A DNA stretch of 64,000 nt from Cymbomonas tetramitiformis. Its lineage: Eukaryota; Chlorophyta; Pyramimonadophyceae; Pyramimonadales; Pyramimonadaceae. The stretch is taken from NCBI GenBank assembly GCA_001247695.2, contig LGRX02034722.1:1-64000 (forward strand), given 5' to 3'. Positions 35,999 through 46,549 of the stretch are shown in pieces. Under the pieces are notes generated by a model. That model had not been told where the DNA came from, did not search any database, and saw only the letters and a program-made list of their open reading frames with translations. A program made the position numbers and the translations under genes. How positions within the stretch are numbered: position 1 is the stretch's first letter; every line of letters starts with the position of its first letter.

Positions 35999-38900
35999 AT
36001 CAGCAGGGGACAGCCATGCAAAGTTCATGAAGATTGTCAGGTCATATCGAAAGTCACCGGTGGGAAATGCAAGTCTCAAATTGAAATTGCTTGGCGGTCG
36101 ATCAGCACGGGGTTTGGTTTTGTATCGTCTTACTTTCCAAATTCAAGAACGGGACTCACTGGGGAGGTGTGCTAAATCTGCAGCAGCTGGCAAGAGGCTT
36201 CTGGCCGGACGAGTGTGAAACTTGCACATTGCTCAATTTGATCTGGAGGCGGTGTACACGACGGTGCAAGTTAACCACCTCACATTTAAGCAATTTGACG
36301 GTAAGGAACCAACCAGCGTTCAGGGGGGAGGGTCACATTTTTATTGATCCAACAATCGCACTATTAAGGAAGATGGTGATGGGAGTTTAAGGAAATTACC
36401 AAGCTGTGGTTGGGAGGGGGGGGGGCACGTTTTTATAGATGAGGTTGGCTGACCTCAGATCTCTATCACGGTAAATATGCGGTGTTACTGTGCTGCAACA
36501 ACCAGGGAATGCGTTTGCACTTCACGACCAGGAACAACGACCTGATCCGACGGATGGGGCGCCTTTGGAACCTACTAGACCTGCACGCCATCAAGCTGCA
36601 GGCGAAGTGCAACCGCAGCGATCATGTGGGCGGTCGAGCTTTCGAGGAGCGAGGACTTGGACGGCTGCAGGTTGAAGCATCGATGGTTCGAGTGGGTCGC
36701 GGTCGGACAAGCGGCGGGGTCCGCGCCGAGTCCACCGCTACGCTTCGGAGCGGCGCAGCTGCTAAGGTACCACACGGCCTGGAAAGACCTGTGCGACTAA
36801 GGGATGGATTCTCCGGCGTACGACTGGCACGGGGAGATCCGCTGCTTAGGCAGCGGACAAAGCATAATCACACACGAAACCCTTAAACTCCAAAATATTG
36901 TATATCATGCATCATAATGTAGCATAAGGTAAAAATAGGAGAAAGCCAAGCATGGATGTAAAGGAAACAACAGCATTCCTTAACTATATACACAGAATCG
37001 GATAGTTAGTTTTCACATAGCATATATTGGAGATAACAATAGAAAAGCAGAGGTCCCCCAACCCAAACCAAACAGCTTGAGCGATCATGCATGTCAGCAT
37101 CACATACAAAAAGGAAAGGAAAGTGTGAGCGGAGTGAGGCCTCAACTCTTCGCACACTCCGAAGAATACTTGGGTGTTATGTTTGACCAACTTTCCACAT
37201 ATAAGCACATGGAAGTGCGGAGAGACAGTCCTACAGGATAGTGAGCGTGTGTGCGAGCTTTGCCGTATCACTGTTGCAATCACACCTCCGAAGTTCCCAC
37301 CACAACATGGTGGCAAACCACTGGAAGTTCGGATGAGGGGCTCGAGACGATTCGGCAGTATGACGGGGATGATGACGTGAAACATATATGCCAGCTTGAC
37401 GGTAACAAAAATAAGGAACACGACCGGCGGTATCGAGTGATGACTACTTTCGAGTGATGCCTCTTACCTGCAGGTCGGTGTGTGAATCCTGGCTGTCTTC
37501 TCCCGGCCAGGCCTCCGAGCTGGGCAGGGGGATCTGCTTCACAAACATCTGCAGCATCGCGTCGCCGCGCAGGTCAGCCAGGCATTCAGAGAGCTCCTGG
37601 CTGCACTCAACGAACTCCTAGTGGAAGTGGCTTGAGAGCAGCGCGCGCTTCAGCTTCCCGAAGAAGGTGTCTCTTGCATCAGCTCCCCACGCCTGGATCA
37701 AGTCGTGAGCGCGCTCCATCGCTTGCAGCACGCGAATGAGCTGCATGTTCAGGCTGTGATAGTCCTCCTCCTCCAACTGTGTGGTCATCCGGGCAGCCTC
37801 GTGCAGCTTCGCAGCAAAACGGGCCAGTGAGGATTGAAGTGACATAACACGCTCGGTCAAGCGATGGCACATCCGCTGGTTCGCTTTCACGCATCTGTAC
37901 ATGGAGTAGATCTCCCCGGCCAAGCAGGCCACCGAATTCAGCACGGCGAAGGAGCTCATCACTGTGCCCAACGCCAGGCCAGCGAGCTCTGCTGCGGGTA
38001 CGAAACCGGATGTGAATTCCAGCTGGGATGCTCCTGCAGGGAATTAGAGCAGGAGCCATCAGTGACGGCGCTTTCACTTAAAACAGCGATGGTTTACCAC
38101 ATCCCTGAATTGTTATATCATTGGAGGAAACACACCACATATTACGCGCATCATGATTCGAAGTGCATCACCATATATCGCTATGTAACCGGTTTTGCCA
38201 TGGCAGCTACATGTCGAACGATGGGCATTATTGCATGCTTGCTTTTGAGGGACTTGGTGCCATATGTGTGTCAGAAATACATTGAGAACGACCATGCTTG
38301 CTTTCTATGACCGCGGTGCCAGATATCACGCCTAAGCAGCATGCTCGATTTCCTGGTTCTAGAGACAATCTGAGTCACACCTAATGACTCACTCGTTTAG
38401 GGTTTCAAGAAAGCGAATAGCTCACAATGGGCGCGGAAGTGCAACAGGCCTACGTAAGCAACGAAGACCCATCCAAGTGCCGAGTTTGTGGCCTTTAGAC
38501 GCCATCGTGAATATTCATTGGGCATTGATAGTCTATCTTGGAGAACTATACTGGATGCCATGAAAAAAGTCACCCTGCCGGTCTTTAGCTCAGCCTCTGA
38601 ATGTGAATATGAATCGCAGAGTTAATCCAACGCCGTCTCTTCCGGCATTGTTCCACTTCACTATTACCTTATGAGCATAGGTCAAATGCACGGCTTTGCA
38701 AGCTTGGACAAAAGGCGTCGGACGTGCATGACCCACGTGCGTATGCTTCGGTCGGATGTGATGACGATTCTCACACATTCACGCATCATTCCTTTATTCG
38801 CTCTCCATGATTTTGTACCTGAGTGGTTAAGCGCCATCCGCACATCCATGAGAGCCGTGGCGCCGTTCGCTTGTGGCGCATCGCCCACGTCCGCACCAGC

Positions 38901-41900
38901 TTTGGCTTGTGAGATCTCTACCACATGCTCTGCCATCTCCTCTGCCTTGCCATCTCCTTGAGAACCCACGTCAACACCGCCGCTCACAGGTTGTCCTTTG
39001 TGAGCTTTTGCCAGCGACGCTGGCACTGGCGCCGGCGGCTGCGGCGTCTCCCCGTGAATTTGCCGGATCTTTCGTCGTCGATAGTAGTACATTGCTGCAA
39101 CACTTAATAGCAGTACACTCCCGCCGGCTGCTGCTCCAGCGTAAATCACTGTAGACGTAGATGAGGATGATGATGGTGACCCTATATTCCCACCCTTCCA
39201 ATAACTAACCAACGACTCGAGGTACAGGGCAACCGCGTGTTATTACTGCGTGGCAAGTATGAGTGCCAAAATCCAATAAAACTCCTCTGCTAACTTGACC
39301 GCTAGCCGGAAGGGACTCCCACACACGCTCTCCTACACGAGCACGTGGCGCGCACTGAGTTGTATTTAGCAACTTGTCTCCACAGGCCCCATATAACAAC
39401 AAAGCAATGTATTGCACTAGAGACAATAGAGTGACCGATATCAAATCTTAAATTACAAAGGCACGAGTCTTGATCCTCAATCTTGAGTGAGCCGCACAGC
39501 CTCGCGGGAAGCAGCATAGCCCATTTAAATGCCACCACAGCGTGAAGACGAGCCTGGTATGCCAAGAACACGGAGCTCAAAATCTGACACCTTTTGCGCA
39601 ATAAACGAGACCGCAAAGCGCTCGCTCAACTGAGCCCCTTCGCCGGGCAGCCTGGAATATCCCTCAAGAATGCTGGCCCAATTCTGCTGCAGGTCATCGA
39701 GAAAAGCCAAGGAAGCCGTGATGCCCTCACATGCCCAGCCAACCGAAGCCAGTTCGCGGAGTGCATGACAACAGCATAGACCTGTCCGCCCCGCTTTTGT
39801 GACCTGCTGTATGTAATCATTCAACTTCTGGACGTCGTCCGCCGTTGGCACCTGTGGTGGCGAATGCTCATTATTTTGCTCTCCAGGCCTCCTCAACCCC
39901 ATCACCTCCGACTCCTGCATGGTTGCATGCGAAGAATGGACGTGCGCGCGTGTGCATGGAGAAGCTTATGGACTTGGCACTGCTTTGGACGTTGCTGCGC
40001 GCACCTGGGCAGGTGGTTTCAATAGTTGTGCCACACCATCCATGTCCGCAATCTTCGCTATTAGCGCATTCACTCAGACCTTCTGGGATAGGGCCGCACA
40101 TGTCTGCGTTGCTGTGGAGGGATCTGGATGAGAAGCAGCAAAATCTACGGAAGTCCTCATGAACAAGAAGGTCGGCTATCACCAAAACCAAAGCAGTCCA
40201 CGTAGGTTACAACGCATCAGTTTGATTAATACTATGGTAAAATGCTCTAAGATGCCAAACCCTAAATATGCAATAGCCTATTGTGGTACATACGTCGTAT
40301 CAATCTAAATCTAAATATCATTGATTGTCTGAGCAACATGGGGGTAAACTAATGTGGTATGGCTTCATATTATGCAAGGCATCAATGCGCAGACAGAGCA
40401 GTGACAGCAGTTCTCAAGGAACCCAGTGGTGAGACTTTGGGGGTCCTGTTCTTCACTAGTGACCTCCGGAAAATCCAAATGATTGCCCCGAAGTGTGTGA
40501 GGAATCCTTTGATCCGGAGTATGGGTACATAGTGCCGACATTCTGTGGCTATCTGGTGCCAAAGGATTTCGGTCCAAGGCTAAGCCACACACAGTGCATC
40601 TGGGTGTCGGGCATGTAACAAGAACAAACAGTCAAACACACTGCTTTGCATCCCGTTGGTGTGCACTCACAAGCACATATCCACAAGATCCCCCAGCTCC
40701 GCGGGCGCGGTGCCCATCAGCTTGTTGGTATCAAGATGCCTGCGGCAAGCAACGACCATCCACCCTCCCTTTCAGCAGCCGTGTTTGTGACTGCTTCAGC
40801 ATGCCTCACCTACCACTCACGGAAGGCCTTTCCTAAGGGAACCCATAATATAGTTCTATAAAATATAGGATCCTATAGAATTAGAGATAGGATCATGTAG
40901 GAATAGATACATGAAGAGATAAGGTCCTTAGGATCTTAAATTGGGTATGATTGTCATTAGGCAATTGGTAGGGTGATCGCGCATGGGATGCCGACTTAGC
41001 CAAATAATTCCCTACAACATGATGTTCATCTCGCTCACCCGATAATTTCCGACAAGAAACTACTAGGACAGCTAAGTTCCTACAGGATGCTAACTCCTGC
41101 TGCCGATGGTCTGATGAGGGAGCTCTGACTGCTACTTGCACATCTATCTCTGCTTGAGGCTTGCACCATGACACCTAACTAAGGACATTCACCATCACCC
41201 ACTTTCAACGAGACTTGCAGCAGGAGCTCTCCCGCAGCCCCACACTGTGCTATGATAGTGAGTGAATCAACCGTGTCCCCACACTGTGCTACGATAGTGA
41301 GTGAATCAACCGTGCCCCTATCGCCATACATCACTGCCCATTACTCACACAGCACCCTTAGGCGACTCGGCCAGGCAAGTGGTCATCGCCTAATCGTCGT
41401 CCATCCCCCCATCGTACACCCAAAAACCCTATAACATGCCCTCATAACCCCGACATCCATGCATCCCATCTGCATATTAATTATAATGCACCGACTCAGC
41501 TCACTTCGCTTGACCTCGGATTGATTCCTCATCGACCGACATGCCGCCCTCCCTGGTAAAGTGAGCCTAATCCCTTCTCCGCCGCAGGTGGGCGAGCACC
41601 GCGCGAGGCGGAGTGCCACCTCGCATTGCCTCCCACACTCAGAGGCCTCACTTCATGCAGGCACACCCACAGCTAGGCCACACATCAAGTTTTGAGCTCC
41701 GGCCACGATGCCACGATGCAAGCTCGTTGCCCTTTGCTTGTGTTGCGCGCCCATCCAGGTTGTTGCTTTGTTACGGGGGAAGGGGAGAGCAGTTATTTGC
41801 AGTGCAGGGGCCGCAACAAACGAACATGTGGCACTGGGATGCTTCGCTTACAGCTTTTCAACATCGGTGAGCGCCCTAAGCTCCGTGGGCACCGTGCTTG

Positions 41901-43206
41901 TCAAGCTGTTGGAATTGAGAAACCTGGGGCACGCACACACAGCCCACCCTCCCTCACCATGTCACCAACTCGCCCGTCCGCTCGGCACGAATTGCACGCT
42001 ATCCCACATCTACGCTCCTCAGTTCAGACACATATGCAGGAAGGCCACGCAAAGTGAGATCTTACATGTGAACTCTCTCCACGCACACGGAACCAGCAAC
42101 CGAAGGTCATGGGCCAGCAGCACAAGGGCAATCAATGGATGGGCCAGCAGCACAAGGGCAAGCAATGGATGGGCCAGCAGCACAAGGGCAATCAATGGAT
42201 GGAATAAGCACAAGGGCAATCAATGGATGGGCCAGTAGCACAAGGGCAATCAATGGATGGGCCAGCAGCAATCAATGGATGGCCAGCCACAAGGGCAATC
42301 AATGGATGGGCCAAAGACAAGGGCAATCAATGGATCGGCCAGCACAAGGGCAATCAATGGATGGGCCAACACAAGCAATCAATGGATGGGCCAAAGAGCA
42401 CAAGGGCAATCAATGGATGGGCCAACAGCACAAGGGCAATCAATGGATGGGCTTGCGCGAATTGTGGTTGTTGTGTCATGGGGAAAGGGGACAGCAGATC
42501 CGTTGCTCTCAGACGGCCACTGAAGATAACACGTGGCATCAAGACACCGCGCTTACAAAGTTTTAAGCCGAGTGAGCGCCCCCATCTCCGTGGGCACGAT
42601 GCCTGTCAGGCTGTTGACATTGAGTAACCTGCGGCACCCACAGTCCACCCTCCCTCCCCAACCCTCGCCTGCGCCGTCATGGGGAAAGGGGAGAAAAGTA
42701 GTTCTTTCATCTTTGCACTGCAGGGGTCGCAACACAAATGAAAGCTAGCGGCATCGGGACGGTTCGCTTACATATATTCAAGGTTAGTGAGCGCCCCAAT
42801 CTCCGTGGGCACCGTGCCTGTCAAGCAGTTGGAACTAAGTCCCCTGTGACAAACACGCACAGACCATCCATCCTCCCTCACTAACCCTCACATCTGCCCC
42901 GCACTACTGCTTGCGCTCGCTCCAAGTAGTTTCCAGCACAACCTCACGCCACGCATGATGTAGTTTACAAGACCACACGCATCAGCCACCGTGCAAGCCC
43001 GTTGCCCGTTGCCCTTGCCCCCATTCAAGTGGGTTGTTGTTGCTTTGTCATGCGGGGAGCGGAGAGCGGTAGTTCTTTGCACTGAAGAGGCCAAAGCAAG
43101 ATAATAACACGTGGCATCGGGACGATTCGCTTACAGATATTCAAGGTTAGTGAGTGCCCCCATCTCCGTGGGCACCGTGCCTGTCAAGCTCTGGGAATTG
43201 AGTATC
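33968..43206 (-). CDS. LRR receptor with MLKL/MCAfunc-like helical bundle, coiled coil and TKL kinase
   Basis: Minus-strand exons in order: four 72-bp LRR exons (43206-43135, 42843-42772, 42628-42557, 41923-41852), LRR cap (40123-40005), possibly 39917-39570, transmembrane (39182-38819), helical bundle (38033-37468), coiled coil plus kinase start (about 35998-35507), kinase middle (35171-34669) and kinase end (34286-33968, stop). The kinase exons splice in frame and keep GAGGFG, VAYK, HGDLKSRN, DFG and APE, so catalysis is expected; HGDLK in place of HRDLK suggests a TKL-type Ser/Thr kinase. The likely role is an extracellular sensor at the plasma membrane signalling through a bundle-brace-kinase module. 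One in-frame TAG (37618-37620) cuts the bundle exon, so this allele may be broken, read through, or two units. Upstream LRRs and the signal peptide are not visible before the 201-bp array at 43.7 kb. Confidence 0.65.
36482..36800 (+). pseudogene. RNase H-like tail of a DIRS-type retroelement, frameshifted, inside an intron
   Basis: NNDLIRRMGRLWNLLDLHAI, then after a frame change WAVELSRSEDLDGCRLKHRW, resembles the 'LR.LW.LL....I.L...YIRS..NVWAD.LSR..D..DW.L' segment shared by DIRS-like retroelements. It lies antisense in the large intron between the bundle and kinase exons. Short and broken, so the assignment is tentative. Confidence 0.4.
37468..38033 (-). other. Helical-bundle exon like MCAfunc/MLKL N-terminal domain, with in-frame TAG
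   Basis: The 566-bp exon has good borders (CTGCAG/GAG and CAG/GTAAGAG). It encodes AELAGLALGTVMSSFAVLNS, then YSMYRCVKANQRMCHRLTER, L...LARF, LQAMERAHDLIQAWG and FVECSQELSECLADL: heptad-like helices with the 'N...C..L..R...L' spacing of HeLo/MCAfunc four-helix bundles. A TAG at 37618-37620 lies between two stretches that both fit the family; a single change would make it CAG or AAG. Confidence 0.6.
38819..39182 (-). other. Transmembrane/juxtamembrane exon
   Basis: A serine run, then YAGAAAGGSVLLLSVAAMYYY followed by RRRK (stop-transfer) and a Pro/Ala-rich, then Gly/Asp-rich tail. This fits a single-pass type I receptor with the kinase inside. Acceptor TATAG/GG and donor CTCAG/GTAC. Confidence 0.75.
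40005..40123 (-). other. LRR C-terminal cap exon (Cys-rich)
   Basis: Encodes NADMCGPIPEGLSECANSED and then CGHGWCGTTIETTC, the 'N..LCG.IP' pattern that closes LRR ectodomains plus extra cysteines. Acceptor CCAG/ATC and donor CAG/GTGCGC support the borders. Confidence 0.7.
41852..43206 (-). other. Four single-LRR exons of 72 bp
   Basis: Each exon encodes 24 residues of plant-type LRR (for example SLTGTVPTEMGALTNLEYL). All four have the same phase, a CAG acceptor and the same donor GTAAGCG. Identical length and phase permit skipping or duplication of repeats without frame loss. The third intron between them contains the 30-bp array. Confidence 0.85.
42108..42455. repeat. 30-bp tandem array (about 12 copies), intronic
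   Basis: Same unit as at 30961-31700, here between two LRR exons and about half as long, so array length has changed since the duplication. Confidence 0.9.
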
Positions 43207-43689
43207 CTGCGGCATCCACTACCCGCCCTCCCTCACAAAACCCTCCCATACGCTCCGCTCCACCCGCACCGCCTCCCACCCCCCTACGCACTGAACGGCA
43301 TGAGATCGACCAACAAAAGCCAGCCCACCATCATCCCAGTGGATGTGAAAAGCAAATCAAGAGCAGGGCGGGGCCGTGACAAGATACCACAAACGCATAC
43401 ATATTCCCAACCCAAATGCAAAGCAGCATGGAAAGATGATACGATGTGACCGATCGTCGCCAAACAATATTTGGTCTCTGGGTTACGGAGTAAGCGGACC
43501 CTGCTGGCATGCCCCCCAGTGGCTCCCGGTCGATGGATGGGACCTGTTAGTCCATGGTTATGTCATGAATGCAGTCACACCACACAGCATGGACACCCCA
43601 TGTCAAAAAAAGAAAACATGCGGGCACCTAAGTGCTCCCCACAAAATTCAAGGGAAAACACAGAAGGTGTACTTCACCACCTTCTGCCT

Positions 43690-44665
43690 CTCCTCGCAGC
43701 ATGACAGACGAATCTACCGAGCTCTCCAAGAGGCAGTGCCCGCCAGAATGGCACCACAGGGATAACCGCCTCCCAAAACCCACTTCCACCCGGCGGCCGT
43801 CCCCGTTCACAGCGATCCGCCAGTACTTCATATCAAGGTCAAAGAACACAAGTCCCCCGGCATGTGTAATAACCATGAGCACTGTACACGGAGAGGGAGC
43901 TAGCGTCAGACGAATCCAAGACACTCCCAAAAAGCGAGCCGTAGACGAATCCCCGACGCACTCAAAGAGGCAGTACCCGTCAGAAGGGTACCACAGGGAC
44001 AGCCACATCCCATCATCCAAATCATTCCAGTGGCCGTCCCCGTTCACAACGAGATGCCAGTACCCCATAAAGTGGCTGTCGATCACCAGTCCCCCGGCAG
44101 GTGAAAAAGCCCCAAGGCACTGGACATAAATAGAGCCAGCCGCAGACGAATCCCCGACGCCCTCAAAGAGGCAGTACCCGTCAGAAGGGTACCACAGGGA
44201 CAGCCACATCCCATCATCCAAATCATTCCAGTGGCCGTCCCCGTTAACAACGAGATGTCAGCACCCCATAACGTGGCTGTCAACCACCAGTCCCCCGGCA
44301 GGTGAAAAAGCCCCAAGGCACTGGACATAAATAGAGCCAGCCGCAGACGAATCCCCGACGCCCTCAAAGAGGCAGTACCCGTCAGAAGGGTACCACAGGG
44401 ACAACCACAATCCCATCATCCAAATCATTCCAGTGGCCGTCCCCGTTAACAACGAGATGTCAGCACCCCATAACGTGGCTGTCAACCACCAGTCCCCCGG
44501 CAGGTGAAAAAGCCCCAAGGCACTGGACATAAATAGAGCCAGCCGCAGACGAATCCCCGACGCCCTCAAAGAGGCAGTACCCGTCAGAAGGGTACCACAG
44601 GGACAGCCACATCCCATCATCCAAAGCACCCAAGTGGCCGTCCCCGTTAACAGCGAGATGCCACA
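43690..44665 (-). repeat. 201-bp tandem repeat (about 5 copies), open on the minus strand
   Basis: Units of exactly 201 bp (67 codons) encode DDGMWLSLWYPSDGYCLFEG and then a stretch with NGDGHW. The distal copy is diverged but keeps the Trp and NGDG positions (for example NGDGRRVEVGFGRRLSLW), hinting that a protein frame was once selected. One copy carries a 1-bp insertion. It lies just 3' of the Penelope-like reverse transcriptase on the same strand. Family not recognised. Confidence 0.8.
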
Positions 44666-44694
44666 ACCCTATGGCGAGACGTATTCCCGGTCAG

Positions 44695-46549
44695 CTATGA
44701 TGGCCCGAACTCCCACCCATTCGGACCTGGCACAATGACACCGTCACGTAAGTCCCCCAGCTTACGCCTGACGCGCGAGATCCAGCAACCCGGACCTCGT
44801 CTATCATACAGACCGGGCCTCTCCACCATAAAGCGCCACAAAAAGCCCCACAAACGCCTGCTGTGGTAACCCTTTTGTGTCATCCTGTGGAAAACAAGAG
44901 CTATGTTGTAAACAAAGTCTTGCCAAAGGACACATCTCTCAGCAAACCGATGCAGTTGGCTCGTGACAATCCCATACTTAGCTTTGTTGGCCAAGTACGA
45001 GTCATGTGTAGGGTACCTAATGACCTGGATGTCAGCATATTGTGCATCCAGGCGTTTGTCATATATGGCAGTCATAAGGCCTCTGCGCCTATTTTGCTTG
45101 ATGAGTATGTCCATGTAAGGGACACGCACACCCGCATGTGCCAAAGATAGACTCAAAATGTGTTTGGGATAGCACCCTGCAGTGCCGGATTCGTTCAGAT
45201 ATAGATAGTCCTCCATATCTGGAATATTGAACGCCAGCAAGTCATCAATGTATCTACAAACGAAAAGAAACCTGTGCGCGTCATGAAAACTCCCCGCGCC
45301 CACAAGTCTGCGCATGAACGCAAGCTCATACGTAAAACAGTAGAGGTTGGCAATGAAGCCCACACAGCTCGTTCCCATAGGAATCCCCACAATTTGTCTG
45401 TAGATCACACCCCCAAACTCGACAAATGTTCCATCCACCAACCCGCAGAATAACTCAACAAGCCGACCCTCCGAAAAGAGCATTTCCCTCTCACCGTCCG
45501 TCCTCCGTTCATTGGTAACCCACTCAAAGGACTTATCCTTTCTGACAAGCAGGTACCTCACCCTCGAACTTTGAATTTTTCTTTGGAAAATGCTCCGAAA
45601 GAGTGCCGACAGCCGTTCCTTCAAATCCTGCAGACACAAGGTGGTGTACATGGAAGTGAAATCGAATGCACAGACGTGCATTGATGCATCACGCTGTCCG
45701 CGGGGCCTGCGAGGCCAGGTTGCTCCTGCTCCTCGGTGACTTCCCTTCCAAGCAGAACCCTGTAGGCAAAAACGCATGCAGAGTCCGCTTCCAGAAGGTC
45801 TCACGTGGGAAAGCCAAGCTCCTGAACCCAGCCCTACCCTCGGCCGTCTTGGGGAAGTGCCCCGCGATGTGCTCGATGGGGTAGACCCTAAACTGCTGCC
45901 AGCCCACCCTAGCCATCTCCCTATGAAGAGGGTCACTCCCCTCCCCAGTTCGGAAGACGCGCTTAGCAGTGCAGACGTGCTCCCTAAACCTCTGAAAGGC
46001 CGTGTTACTAGTCATCCCTACATATAGCCTGTGACTATCCCGGATGTTATATATGACATATATAACCTGGGTAGTCTTGGCTGGGCTCAATATATCTGCT
46101 GAGGGCCCATGCGCTGCGTGCAACCTGCGTAACCTCCGAAGTGTAGCACACTTCTGCATGGTATAGTGCCACGCCGTCATCCGAGCCTTCCACAGACCAT
46201 CCCTCCAGCAAAAGCTAGGAGGAAACACCCCCCTACGCACACACAAGGCCATCCCGGCGGGGCCGCACCCTTGCTGCATTGCGGCTTGCGCGAAAAGTGA
46301 TACGTTGGAGTGTGAGCATTGTTGAATGGTGTGACCCCATCGGGCAGACAGGGGGGGTGCGGTGTGCGCTTGAACCGGGTCGAGGCTCTTTTGTCGCTGC
46401 CAGGAGCCAGGCCAGGAGCCAGGGGTACATGAGTCCTTGCAGGGCTGATCTTGTGGGCCGTCATGTTTGGCTGTGTCACCGCGGGAGCCCTGGGCCATGG
46501 AAGGTGTGGTGAGCCGGTGGCTGAGGCTGCTCCTGAGGGGAGGCGGCAT
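44695..46549 (-). mobile_element. Penelope-like retroelement with GIY-YIG upstream of reverse transcriptase (permuted order)
   Basis: Reading minus: a GIY-YIG nuclease segment at about 46075-45870 (VIYVIYN...LYVGMTSN, RFREHV), then from about 45680 a reverse transcriptase with FDFTSMYTTL (motif A), GIPMGTSCVGFIANL (motif B) and RYIDDLLAF (motif C), ending at a stop at 44695. Canonical Penelope elements carry GIY-YIG after the polymerase. The reversed order is known from the Chlamys/Naiad type of green algae, protists and invertebrates. The element would nick DNA with GIY-YIG and prime reverse transcription on target DNA. The two domains are in different frames, changing near 45690-45760, so this copy probably carries a frameshift. 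An open frame with CKHPCNQC continues upstream to 47106 but is not recognised. Confidence 0.75.

Larger units (their letters stand above)
37903..42180. repeat. Full-length partner of the segmental duplication
   Basis: 37903-38150 and 40477-42180 are shared with 29124-31010. The shared stretches show only scattered single-base changes plus a 39-bp tandem duplication (41240-41310) unique to this copy. Confidence 0.9.

Noticed and set aside
36490..36675. A host gene on the + strand at 36.5-36.9 kb
   Set aside because: Short, frameshifted and best read as a retroelement fragment within an intron.
37618..37620. TAG reassigned as a sense codon, as in some ulvophyte algae
   Set aside because: The long gypsy, gag and four-exon frames contain no internal TAG, and stops elsewhere look normal.
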